Shown piece by piece: positions 1 to 5,945 of a stretch of 7,728 bases of DNA. This DNA comes from Chloroflexota bacterium (lineage in GTDB: Bacteria; Chloroflexota; Chloroflexia; JAMDCE01): positions 1 through 7,728 of the forward strand of contig JAMDCE010000112.1 of assembly GCA_023489135.1 (NCBI GenBank). Direction: 5' to 3'. The position numbers and the translations under genes were made by a program. Below the pieces are notes generated by a model, which did not search any database, was not told the DNA's origin, and was given only the letters and a program-made list of their open reading frames with translations. Within the stretch, counting starts at the first letter, position 1. Each line of letters begins with the position of its first letter.

Positions 1-700
1 TCCCCCCGCAACAAAAGCTAACCCTCACCACGTCCAACAAAACCCGCCATAGCGCCACACGTCCACATACAACCTGCACACAGTAACATCCTACGAAAAC
101 CCCAAATAGCCCCAGCGTCTCGAAACAAAAGCGCCACACCACGCCAGCGACATCTGACAATCCGCTATAGGCCGCCATGCAAGTCATGCACATGGCGATT
201 GACCGCTATAGGCCGCTATGGCGACATACCATACCGCTAGCTGTCGCCAGCAGTATACAACACCGAAGCCCGCCGCGCAACCCCCGCCATGTCGAATTGG
301 CATGCATCCGTGGCAATAACGCTATCGCACGTACCAACTACCGCCACCTATCGCGCCCAAATTACACTTCAATTCCCCACACCCAAGCCGCGGCCGGTAT
401 GGCGCCCTCTCAAATCACCAAACCCAGTATCAACCCTATTCATAGCCACACAAGACCCCAACTATCGAAGACTCCCCTAGCCTCGCCACCCCTGGCGCCA
501 ACGACCCAACTGTAACCCCAACCATACACTGACGTACGCCGCCTCCACTCGACCCGATCGTAACAGCACCTACGGCGCTACTACCCGAGACCGTACCGCC
601 ATCCCGGGATGCACAGCAGGAAAGCCGCGCCTGCGTGAATAACCACGCCAGGCATCAGTCCTCCCAACCACCACCGCCACAACCCAAAAAATCACTCTGT
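1..700. other. Gene-free, strongly A+C-rich stretch
   Basis: No credible gene is visible on either strand. The plus strand is extremely amino-biased: bases 1-120 contain 41 A, 52 C, 13 G and 14 T. The bias weakens gradually to about position 700. The longest plus-strand open frame (177-515) gives a His/Pro/Thr/Ser-rich translation with no domain, as expected from C/A-rich non-coding DNA. The stretch carries scattered palindromic words of the CGCCATAGCG/CCGCTATAGG type (45-54, 162-171, 203-212) and a 10-bp palindrome ATCCCGGGAT (601-610). I see no tRNA, rRNA or CRISPR structure. The function is unknown. Confidence 0.7.
162..220. repeat. Direct repeat of an 18-bp palindrome-rich word, 41 bp apart
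   Basis: CCGCTATAGGCCGCCATG at 162-179 recurs at 203-220 with one substitution (C to T at repeat position 15). The two copies start 41 bp apart. Each copy contains CCGCTATAGG. The second runs on into CTATGGCGA, and CATGGCGATT lies between the copies at 191-200. The same decamer recurs at 825-834, and its reverse complement AATCGCCATG at 808-817. It could be a protein-binding iteron, a remnant of a small palindromic interspersed repeat, or chance enrichment. The copies themselves are certain. Confidence 0.65.
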
Positions 701-807
701 TCTCTGCCCTACAGCGCTAACTCCGCGCGTGCCGCATCATACAGCAGCACTGCTACATAGTTCCAGATCCTACATTGGTGCAGCTAATTTATGTATACTA
801 GCTCCAT

Positions 808-834
808 AATCGCCATGGCGCCGCCATGGCGATT
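808..834. repeat. 27-bp perfect palindrome with 13-bp arms and one central base
   Basis: The arms AATCGCCATGGCG (808-820) and CGCCATGGCGATT (822-834) are exact reverse complements around the single base C821. Each arm itself contains the 10-bp palindrome CGCCATGGCG, so the element is a palindrome of palindromes. No U-tract follows on either side, so it is not a typical rho-independent terminator. It could be a protein-binding site or centromere-like dyad, a cruciform, or a repetitive extragenic palindrome. The sequence is certain, the role is not. Confidence 0.8.
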
Positions 835-1125
835 CTAACGGCGAATTCTTCTGTCAAGTAGACCTTATGTCATGTCACACCCCTGACAAGCCTGATTTCC
901 GTGCTCAGCTTCCCCTTTTTGTCCTTCCCGTTCGCTACCGCCCTGCTCCTTACGCCATTTACTAAACCATTCACACGCCTCGGCTCCTATCCCCTATCCA
1001 CTGTCAGTACGTAGTTTGCGAAGCAGCCCCCGCTTCCTGCTGGTTGCAGTTTTGCCGTGCCGCGGCGCACAAACCTCGCCACTTCCCGGCGTCTTGTTAA
1101 TCCACGGCTCGCATCACAATGTACC

Positions 1126-1231
1126 GCAGACGCGCGTTTGCGCTCATTTAGACCAACCCAAAGCCCGCGCCGAGCCTGCCGTCTAAATGCACGAAGGTCG
1201 CCGCAGCACCTAAGGGGCTTCGGCGACCTTC
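1126..1231. repeat. Cluster of three adjacent inverted repeats (candidate structured element)
   Basis: Three dyads lie head to tail. (i) 1126-1141 is an 8-bp stem with one G/T mismatch, GCAGACGC against GCGTTTGC. (ii) CATTTAGAC (1145-1153) pairs perfectly with GTCTAAATG (1181-1189) around 27 nt. That loop holds a smaller hairpin, GCCCG/CGAGC, with one mismatch. (iii) GAAGGTCGCCG (1193-1203) pairs perfectly over 11 bp with CGGCGACCTTC (1221-1231), and AGC/GCT and CC/GG can pair inside its 17-nt loop. The packing resembles a folded RNA of about 105 nt or a multi-dyad DNA site. Strand is undecided: there is no convincing promoter or U-run on either side. I match it to no known RNA family. Confidence 0.55.
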
Positions 1232-1786
1232 ATCAGTTATTGCCCACGCCTTATGGTCTCAAGTCGTATGTCACGCCCTATTTGGAGGGCCCGATAGCCT
1301 TGTCAGTTTAGTCGACCACCTCCACCTCGGACATGAGCGCCCGTATATTGTGGCTCTATACCAGGTCTTGAATCCCAATCGTGGCCGCCACTGGCGGATT
1401 CACAACTACGCACGAGACCTACGGACCTGCATCCGCGGAAGAAGAGACCTACTCATCTCTGCAAATGCCGCTCCACATGCCCGTCCCTCGGAACTATCAC
1501 CGCCACCATAGACCCTGACACATCGCGCCAGGTATAGTACGCCCCTCCCGTTCACGAAAAGCGACATCTTTTCGAATGCCGTGGGCCTTATTGTGCGCAG
1601 CTCGCCCCGACAACCTTTGGCTATCCAGAACCTAGTCCTTCTGGCTGTGCCAGGTGAACACCCTCGCATCCTGACAGTGAATTACTGCTATGTGCTCGTC
1701 CTCAGTTACAGTGCAAAGGCGGCGCTCTGCCGTCATCTTGATCGCTCCCAGCAAGTTGCAAATTCGTACGCACATCACGTCGCAAG

Positions 1787-1830
1787 CCTGGATCCTATGC
1801 GACCGCCGTAGCCGAGGCATCCGATCCAGG
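1787..1830. repeat. Nested inverted repeat
   Basis: CCTGGATC (1787-1794) and GATCCAGG (1823-1830) are perfect 8-bp arms. Two bases further in on each side, ATGC (1797-1800) pairs with GCAT (1817-1820). This gives an 8-bp stem, a symmetric 2x2 internal loop and a 4-bp stem. No poly-U tail follows on either strand. It lies between uninterpretable open frames. It may be a DNA dyad or part of a structured transcript. Confidence 0.5.
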
Positions 1831-1850
1831 AAAGCAATCTAGCCTGCATA

Positions 1851-2569
1851 AGCAGTGCTATACGCTATCACAACAATCACGCCTAACAATAGTCTTGTAC
1901 CACAACACTGTTGGCTTACATGAGTATTTGATAACATACCATTGGCCTCACGGACGTGCAGCCTAATATAAGTACACCATAGCCGCTGTGCTGCTGTGTT
2001 CATATATTTCTGTTGCTATAGACTGCAGCACTGATGACATACTAATGTTATATACGTATGTGCTGCAATACGTCGATGGTCAAGTATATCCGTGTGCCAG
2101 TCTATAAGAATGTTAGTATATATATGAGGACGCATATCATAATATGAGCGTGGCCGAGTGTTACGGCAACCGTATAGCAGTGCATACGTATAGGCTCCTC
2201 TACAGGCGGCTTGGAATCAACAACATGACATCGGTTTTCCGTAGATTCGAGGGCACTGAGTACCCCACAGTGCCGTAGCCAAAGGCACAACAAGTCCTAC
2301 AACTAGCTACTTGTCAAACTTGCTCTGTGGAGAACTCAATCTTCAAGAGAGGAATACTTCAGATGAATTCTTGCCAATCTACGCCATAAAGCCTAAGAGG
2401 AACCAGCGGCGTTAAACCATCCCAGCGCTTCGCTAGGAGGCCATGCAGATAGGGGCATCACGCCTGTCCTGGCGACACCCGACTGCTGCACAACCATCCA
2501 ACGCGCAATCTGACACACCATCGTACGCCTGAGTCTGGGGCATCCAGGTATCTGTCCAGCAAATAACGA
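1851..2569. other. Gene-free, AT-richer stretch downstream of the partition genes
   Basis: This is the 3' flank of the minus-strand RHH gene, and I see no gene in it. The region around 1981-2100 has lost the A/C bias seen at 1-700: it contains 28 A, 24 C, 28 G and 40 T. Small dyads include CAACA/TGTTG (1903-1913), CATAT/ATATG near 2132-2145 and GGCACTG/CAGTGCC (2252-2274). No clear rho-independent terminator follows the RHH gene on the minus strand. A short tRNA-like string near 2150 does not fold as a tRNA. Confidence 0.6.
2252..2274. repeat. 7-bp perfect inverted repeat, 9-nt loop
   Basis: GGCACTG (2252-2258) and CAGTGCC (2268-2274) are exact reverse complements separated by AGTACCCCA. It lies about 300 bp beyond the stop codon of the RHH gene. 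It has the size of a terminator hairpin, but no T-run follows on either strand, so I list it only as a dyad. Confidence 0.45.
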
Positions 2570-2911
2570 TCAGTTAGGATCTCGCAGGGCCTTGCGGATA
2601 CGATCGACCAGATCATCCTCCCTGCGCAAGCCCGAGAGATCGATCGGCGCCTCCATCGCCACGTCTATCAATGCTCTAATGATTGCCGCCTTGCGAATTG
2701 CCCGCCCCCTGCGGCGGCGCGCCTCACGACATCGATCCTCGAGCCAGTCAATGTGTTGCTCTTCCAGGAAAACCGCTGACTGCCGAGTTGGAGCCTTTTC
2801 CTCGCCCTCTTCCGCAGTCCTAAGCGCCTCAACAGCAACCTGGCGCACCATCGTCTCGGGAGGCTTATAGAAAACGGATTTCCCTTCAGGAACCTGAACA
2901 CGCTTGGCCAT
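2570..2911 (-). CDS. Ribbon-helix-helix protein, probable ParA partner (centromere-binding type)
   Basis: The product is a 113-residue, highly charged protein. The pattern fits a ribbon-helix-helix (CopG/Arc/ParG-like) DNA-binding fold. A short beta strand, about residues 44-49 (QSAVFL), is followed by a first helix at about 51-67, rich in Glu, Arg and Trp56. A basic turn (RRRRGR, 66-71) leads into a second helix at about 72-87 (RKAAIIRALIDVAME). Residues 1-43 form a basic, probably flexible N-terminal arm and 88-113 a charged tail. The start ATG overlaps the end of parA by 26 bp and has a strong SD (AAGGAG, 7 nt upstream), so translation is not just read-through. In plasmid type Ib partition systems a small RHH protein plays the ParB role: it binds the centromere and the par promoter and stimulates the ParA ATPase. 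That role here is inferred from fold and position. It could also be a plain transcriptional repressor. The protein is short on family signatures, so the fold call is moderate. Confidence 0.7.
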   Translation of the reverse strand: MAKRVQVPEGKSVFYKPPETMVRQVAVEALRTAEEGEEKAPTRQSAVFLEEQHIDWLEDRCREARRRRGRAIRKAAIIRALIDVAMEAPIDLSGLRREDDLVDRIRKALRDPN

Positions 2912-3665
2912 CGTCGATCTCCTTCGCTAGTTCTCGATAGGATCGGGCGCCGTCACTCGAGCTCGCATACTCGAGTATCGACCTTCCTGTGATCGGAGAC
3001 TCCTTAAACCTGACGCTCTCCTTGATCACTACGTTGTACACGTGGAAGTCGCGTCCCAAAGCCTCTTTTGTCTGTTCGAGGATTTCTTTTGAGTGGAGGG
3101 TCCGACTATCAAATCGCGTCGGCAAGATGCCGCTGACGGTTAGCGACGGATTTACCTCCTGCTGTATCTCACTTATGCTATCCAACATCAGTCTCACACC
3201 TAGCATCGTGTAGTAATCACACGTCATGGGAATGAGCACGCTATCCGCCGCGGACAACGCGTTCACAGTGAGGAGGCCAAATGACGGGGGACAATCAAGC
3301 AGCACGTAATCATAGTAGGGCTTCACAGGCTTCAGAGCGTTTCGAAGCTTGTCTTCGCGACGGTTGCTGTTCACCAATTGCAGCTCTGCAGCGGAGAGGT
3401 GGATATTCGTAGGTGCAAGGTCAACATTAGGCTCAACGTTGACGATAACATCTGCCAGGCGTGAGGTCCCAAGCAGCACGTGGTAGATCGTCCGCTCCAA
3501 CAGGTGAAGAGGCAGGCCACAGCCCTCTGATAGGCTGCCCTGCGGATCCATATCTACCATAAGAACTTTTCTTTCCCTTTCGGCAAGGGCACAGGCCAGA
3601 GACCTGGTTGACGTGGTCTTACCCGATCCTCCCTTTTGGTTAGCCACCGCTATTACCTTACCCAT
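2886..3665 (-). CDS. parA: ParA/Soj-type partition ATPase (MinD/ParA family)
   Basis: This 259-residue cytoplasmic P-loop ATPase drives segregation of plasmid or chromosomal DNA by ATP-dependent, non-specific DNA binding and release by its partner. The deviant Walker A is KGGSGKTT at residues 11-18, with signature Lys11 and catalytic Lys16. The A' motif is VDMDPQGS at 37-44 (Asp40). Walker B is LLDCPPSFG at 122-130 (Asp124). The protein starts directly with the Walker A strand (MGKVIAVANQ) and has no N-terminal helix-turn-helix. It therefore belongs to the short Soj/type Ib group, and its length is normal. A GGGGGA purine run lies 5 nt before the ATG. It is the first gene of a two-gene unit whose second gene overlaps it by 26 bp and encodes an RHH protein rather than ParB. 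A consensus sigma-70 promoter and an operator-like dyad precede it. This context suggests a self-contained plasmid-style partition cassette rather than the chromosomal parAB locus. Confidence 0.95.
   Translation of the reverse strand: MGKVIAVANQKGGSGKTTSTRSLACALAERERKVLMVDMDPQGSLSEGCGLPLHLLERTIYHVLLGTSRLADVIVNVEPNVDLAPTNIHLSAAELQLVNSNRREDKLRNALKPVKPYYDYVLLDCPPSFGLLTVNALSAADSVLIPMTCDYYTMLGVRLMLDSISEIQQEVNPSLTVSGILPTRFDSRTLHSKEILEQTKEALGRDFHVYNVVIKESVRFKESPITGRSILEYASSSDGARSYRELAKEIDDGQACSGS
2919..2924 (-). promoter_or_regulatory. Shine-Dalgarno of the RHH gene
   Basis: AAGGAG on the minus strand, 7 nt before the ATG at 2911 and inside the parA coding region. It fixes the start of the RHH gene and explains how it is translated despite overlapping the end of parA. 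Confidence 0.8.
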
Positions 3666-3684
3666 ACACGTCCCCCACGAACAC

Positions 3685-3700
3685 CATCACACATATGATG
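3685..3700. promoter_or_regulatory. Operator-like inverted repeat in the parA leader
   Basis: CATCA (3685-3689) and TGATG (3696-3700) form a dyad with a 6-bp spacer centred on CACATA. It lies between the parA -10 box and start codon, where a repressor would block transcription of the par genes. Since RHH partition proteins commonly autoregulate their operon, this is a reasonable candidate site for the downstream gene product. The arms are only 5 bp, so chance cannot be excluded. Confidence 0.4.
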
Positions 3701-3722
3701 TTATAAGGTTGTTGGCTCCCGC

Positions 3723-3751
3723 ATTATAGACAGCCAGCCAGTGCTTGTCAA
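3723..3751 (-). promoter_or_regulatory. Consensus sigma-70 promoter of the parA operon
   Basis: On the minus strand TTGACA (3746-3751) is followed after exactly 17 bp by TATAAT (3723-3728), a perfect match to both consensus hexamers. Transcription would start near 3716, giving a leader of about 50 nt before the parA ATG at 3665. The spacer contains overlapping copies of CAGCCAG (plus strand, 3731-3737 and 3735-3741), and another copy lies upstream at 3771-3777. A promoter this strong normally needs a repressor, which fits autoregulation by the par proteins. Confidence 0.9.
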
Positions 3752-3819
3752 GAAGCAAAGGCAGTGCAATCAGCCAGGGGTATGGGAGGCTGCTGTGACG
3801 AGTCTCAAAGGACGTTAAC

Positions 3820-3841
3820 GGGGCGACCAACTGGCCGCCCC
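3820..3841 (-). terminator. Terminator-like GC-rich hairpin after the oligoendopeptidase gene
   Basis: On the minus strand GGGGCGGCC (3841-3833) pairs with GGTCGCCCC (3828-3820) through 9 bp with one G-U wobble and a 4-nt loop, AGTT. It begins about 40 nt beyond the gene's TAG stop. The downstream minus strand (GTTAACGTCCTTTG) is only weakly T-rich, so termination efficiency is uncertain. A run of five T lies upstream of the stem instead. Confidence 0.5.
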
Positions 3842-3883
3842 CAACTAATCTGCCAAAAAGACCTGCTGCGAAAATCGTGCTGC

Positions 3884-5677
3884 CTACGACGCTGACTGCT
3901 GGAAATCCCTCAGCAAATCTCGCAAGAGATCGAATCCCCGCTGCCAGAAGTCCGGATCGTAGGGGTTCAAGCCGACCGTCCCCAGAAGCACCTCTGGCCG
4001 ATCCTTGCCTCCACTCGCCAGCAGCTCGATGTGGCGCGCCGGAAAGCCACTCCTATCCTCTCTGTATTTCTTGTATAGCGCGAAAGTCACCAGATGTGCA
4101 AATGCGTAACTAAAACAGTAGAATCGGTAATGTACGAAGTGCGGAATCGAAATCCACCCCCAACGATCCAGCGCATCGAATGAAACAGCATCGCCATAGA
4201 GCTTGCTGTTCTCCTCCATCCACAACGCGCTGTATTCGTCAGCCGTCGCCACGCCAGACGCACGGCGCACGTGCGAACGCTGCTCCCACCTGGTATACAT
4301 CACCTGGCGGAAAATGGTGGAGATCGCCTCCTCGATCATCTTACTTAACACTATTCGCTGCAACTCCGGGTCTGAATCGCGCTCGCGCAGATAATCAGCC
4401 AGCAGCATTTCGCCAAACACGCTCGCTACCTCCGCCATCGGCGTCGTCGGCTCGTAACTAAGCACGTTCTGCTGCCTCGCCAGGTAGAAATGTATGCCGT
4501 GGCCAAGCTCGTGAGCGATAGTGAAAGCATCGTCCAGCCGACCTGTAAAGTTGGTCAGCACGTAAGGATGATAGGCAGGAAGCAGCCCATCACAGAATGC
4601 TCCACCCCGCTTCCCAGGGCGAGGCGTGGCGTCGATCCAGCGTTGAGCAAAGAACTTCTCGGCGATCTCACGCAATCTGATGTCAAACTGCCCGAATGCG
4701 TCGAGGACCAGCGCCTGCGCCTCAGCAAAGCTGTACCTGGCCTCTTCCTCAGTGTAAGGCGCCAGGACATCGTAGTAACGGAAATGGCCTTCGAGCCCCA
4801 GCATCTTAGCCTTGAGTCGATAGTACTCCTGGGCAATGCCATAATTTGCTTCCGTCGTCGCCATCAGCAGTTCGATGACGTCTGTGCTGAGCTCACTTTC
4901 CAGCGCAGTAGGCTCTATGGGCTCTCTGAATCCTCGCAAACCGATCGTTATTTTATGATCCTGGAATATCGTGTTGAAAACGTATGTCAGCACCCGACCG
5001 TTACTTTCGTAAACTGAGTAGAGGCTCTCACCAGCACGCCGGCGCAAATCGCGGTCAGGCTCAGTTCGCAGTGATCGAACCTCCGCGTCGGTAAGTTGCT
5101 TTACCTCTCCGCCAACTTCTATAGGAAACCGAAGCGCGCTCGTGATCTCAGTGTAGAGTTGATTCCAGGCAGAAAGGCCTGTCAGGCGAAGCTGCGCAAA
5201 TAACCGTTCCTCAGCCTCCGACAGCGTGTGTGGAGCAAGGGTCCGCTTGACGCTTAAGTAGTGATGGTACTTCGACAGCTCCGGAGCCGTCATAAATCTA
5301 GCAAATTCCTCATCTTTTGCGGCCTTCAGCTCGACGTCAAAGAACACGAGATGGTTGTATGTTTCCGTCGCCACCTCGCTGCAGCGCGAGAAAAGCGCCT
5401 GAAGCTCGGGGTTCTCGGTATCCACGCTGAACGAGAGAAAAGCGAAGGAAGATGGCTTGTAGCTGATCGTGTAGATTCGCTCCAACTCCTCAAGAGCACC
5501 GAGCATTTCATCGGGCGGCATGCCTGCCACCCGCCCTCGATAGCGCTTGGCAAACTCATCAGCTAACTTGAGGGCCTCCGCCATATCGGCCTCGATCTGC
5601 GAATCCGTCGGGCTCGCGTAAAGGTCGCTCAGATCCCATTGTATTTCTCCCTGGTTCTCCATCATCTCCAGCTCCAT
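3884..5677 (-). CDS. pepF: M3-family zinc oligoendopeptidase (PepF/M3 type)
   Basis: This is a cytoplasmic zinc metallopeptidase expected to cut short oligopeptides. The 597-residue length is normal for the family. The N-terminal helical domain opens with a WDLSDLY motif (residues 14-20), common at the start of PepF-like proteins. The catalytic site is HELGH at 389-393, giving zinc ligands His389 and His393 and the general base Glu390. The third ligand is probably Glu416 in PMAEVAS. The C-terminal substrate-binding His/Tyr cluster is seen at about 513-524 (His513, Tyr517, Tyr520, Tyr524). No signal peptide or membrane segment is present. The start is uncertain. The ATG at 5677 has no SD, whereas the ATG at 5665 (Met5) has GGAG 6 nt upstream, and another ATG follows at 5662, so the true protein is probably 4-5 residues shorter. 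It is transcribed alone from an extended -10 promoter. No peptide transporter lies nearby to suggest a specific substrate, so housekeeping peptide recycling is the likely role. Confidence 0.93.
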   Translation of the reverse strand: MELEMMENQGEIQWDLSDLYASPTDSQIEADMAEALKLADEFAKRYRGRVAGMPPDEMLGALEELERIYTISYKPSSFAFLSFSVDTENPELQALFSRCSEVATETYNHLVFFDVELKAAKDEEFARFMTAPELSKYHHYLSVKRTLAPHTLSEAEERLFAQLRLTGLSAWNQLYTEITSALRFPIEVGGEVKQLTDAEVRSLRTEPDRDLRRRAGESLYSVYESNGRVLTYVFNTIFQDHKITIGLRGFREPIEPTALESELSTDVIELLMATTEANYGIAQEYYRLKAKMLGLEGHFRYYDVLAPYTEEEARYSFAEAQALVLDAFGQFDIRLREIAEKFFAQRWIDATPRPGKRGGAFCDGLLPAYHPYVLTNFTGRLDDAFTIAHELGHGIHFYLARQQNVLSYEPTTPMAEVASVFGEMLLADYLRERDSDPELQRIVLSKMIEEAISTIFRQVMYTRWEQRSHVRRASGVATADEYSALWMEENSKLYGDAVSFDALDRWGWISIPHFVHYRFYCFSYAFAHLVTFALYKKYREDRSGFPARHIELLASGGKDRPEVLLGTVGLNPYDPDFWQRGFDLLRDLLRDFQQSAS

Positions 5678-5796
5678 CTATCGTTTTCGTCAAGATCGAA
5701 TAAAGACTATCAAGCGCCTCTGTTCCCTGTCTAACCGAACCACCTACGAAATCTCGCAGACAATCATCAGCCAGGGAATCACTACCAGAATGCGCT
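5678..5796 (-). promoter_or_regulatory. Leader region of the oligoendopeptidase gene with a long-range dyad
   Basis: If transcription starts just downstream of the extended -10, the untranslated leader is about 120 nt. On the minus strand TTCCCTG (5778-5772) can pair perfectly over 7 bp with CAGGGAA (5729-5723), enclosing 42 nt. I recognise no known riboswitch or T-box signature, so this is only a candidate leader structure. Confidence 0.3.
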
Positions 5797-5802
5797 GCGT
5801 AA

Positions 5803-5811
5803 AGTATAGCA
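5803..5811 (-). promoter_or_regulatory. Extended -10 promoter of the oligoendopeptidase gene
   Basis: The minus strand reads TGCTATACT. This is an extended -10 (TGn followed by TATACT, 5 of 6 to consensus). No good -35 hexamer lies 16-18 bp upstream, which is typical of extended -10 promoters. It sits downstream of the permease gene's terminator and about 125 bp before the start codon, so the gene is likely transcribed independently of the permease. Confidence 0.6.
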
Positions 5812-5871
5812 TATTCGCTCGGACCCAATCAGACAGGACACTTTGTTCGAGATGCAGCGAAATCAAACAGG

Positions 5872-5905
5872 AGCCACCAGCCTCATCGGGACGAGACTGA
5901 TGGCT
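5872..5905 (-). terminator. Rho-independent terminator of the FTR1 permease gene
   Basis: On the minus strand AGCCATCAGTCTCGT (5905-5891) pairs with ATGAGGCTGGTGGCT (5886-5872) as an uninterrupted 15-bp RNA stem allowing three G-U wobbles, with a tetraloop CCCG. It is followed by the T-rich CTGTTTGATTTCG. It lies about 40 nt beyond the permease TAA. The long stem with a moderately U-rich tail supports a real terminator, separating the permease from the oligoendopeptidase gene. Confidence 0.75.
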
Positions 5906-5945
5906 ACTTTCCAAAGAGGCAGCGATTCACGCCCAAGCAATAGAG

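Larger units (their letters stand above)
701..1850. other. Gene-free stretch with several inverted repeats
   Basis: No open frame here (for example 1057-1311 plus, 1406-1669 minus, 1581-1811 plus) translates to a recognisable domain or has a convincing ribosome-binding site. The section 900-1000 is pyrimidine-rich on the plus strand. The main content is inverted repeats: 808-834, the cluster 1126-1231, CCGCC/GGCGG at 1385-1397, CCAGAA/TTCTGG at 1625-1644, and the nested dyad 1787-1830. A dispersed structured RNA or regulatory DNA is possible. I identify no known RNA family and no good promoter. Confidence 0.6.

Noticed and set aside
177..515. Open frame of 112 codons, plus strand
   Set aside because: The translation is His/Pro/Thr/Ser-rich low-information sequence explained by the A/C bias. 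There is no SD and no recognisable domain.
794..799. TATACT as a plus-strand -10 promoter element next to the 808-834 palindrome
   Set aside because: No -35 hexamer at 16-18 bp, no TGn extension in the right register, and no gene downstream.
840..865. Minus-strand TTGACA upstream of the 808-834 palindrome as a promoter
   Set aside because: No acceptable -10 at 16-18 bp. The nearest TAGAAT is only 14 bp away.
1057..1820. Overlapping short open frames (1057-1311 plus, 1406-1669 minus, 1581-1811 plus, 1632-1820 minus)
   Set aside because: They are Arg-rich, random-looking translations with no domain and no convincing SD. They overlap each other and cover inverted repeats.
2144..2215. tRNA-Ser/Leu-like string (GTGGCCGAGTG, then a CGTAT/ATACG arm and a GGCTTGGAATC segment)
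   Set aside because: No complementary acceptor stem can be formed, the anticodon-like loop is 8 nt rather than 7, and the T-arm consensus GGTTCGAATCC is not met. Chance resemblance or a very decayed remnant.
996..2335. DnaA-box-like strings (CTATCCACT near 996, TGTGGAGAA near 2326) as signs of a replication origin
   Set aside because: Each deviates from TTATCCACA or its complement, they are far apart, and there is no AT-rich unwinding element cluster or dnaA/rep gene nearby.
1..2569. CRISPR array
   Set aside because: There are no regularly spaced repeats of 23-40 bp with unique spacers. The only direct repeat is a two-copy 18-bp word.
4490..5017. 175-codon plus-strand frame inside the oligoendopeptidase gene
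   Set aside because: Antisense shadow of a well-supported M3 peptidase. There is no domain and no SD.
5559..5828. 89-codon minus-strand frame running through the oligoendopeptidase leader into its 5' end
   Set aside because: It begins at a TTG upstream of the extended -10 promoter, so it would not be on that transcript, and it overlaps a clear M3 peptidase frame. No domain seen.
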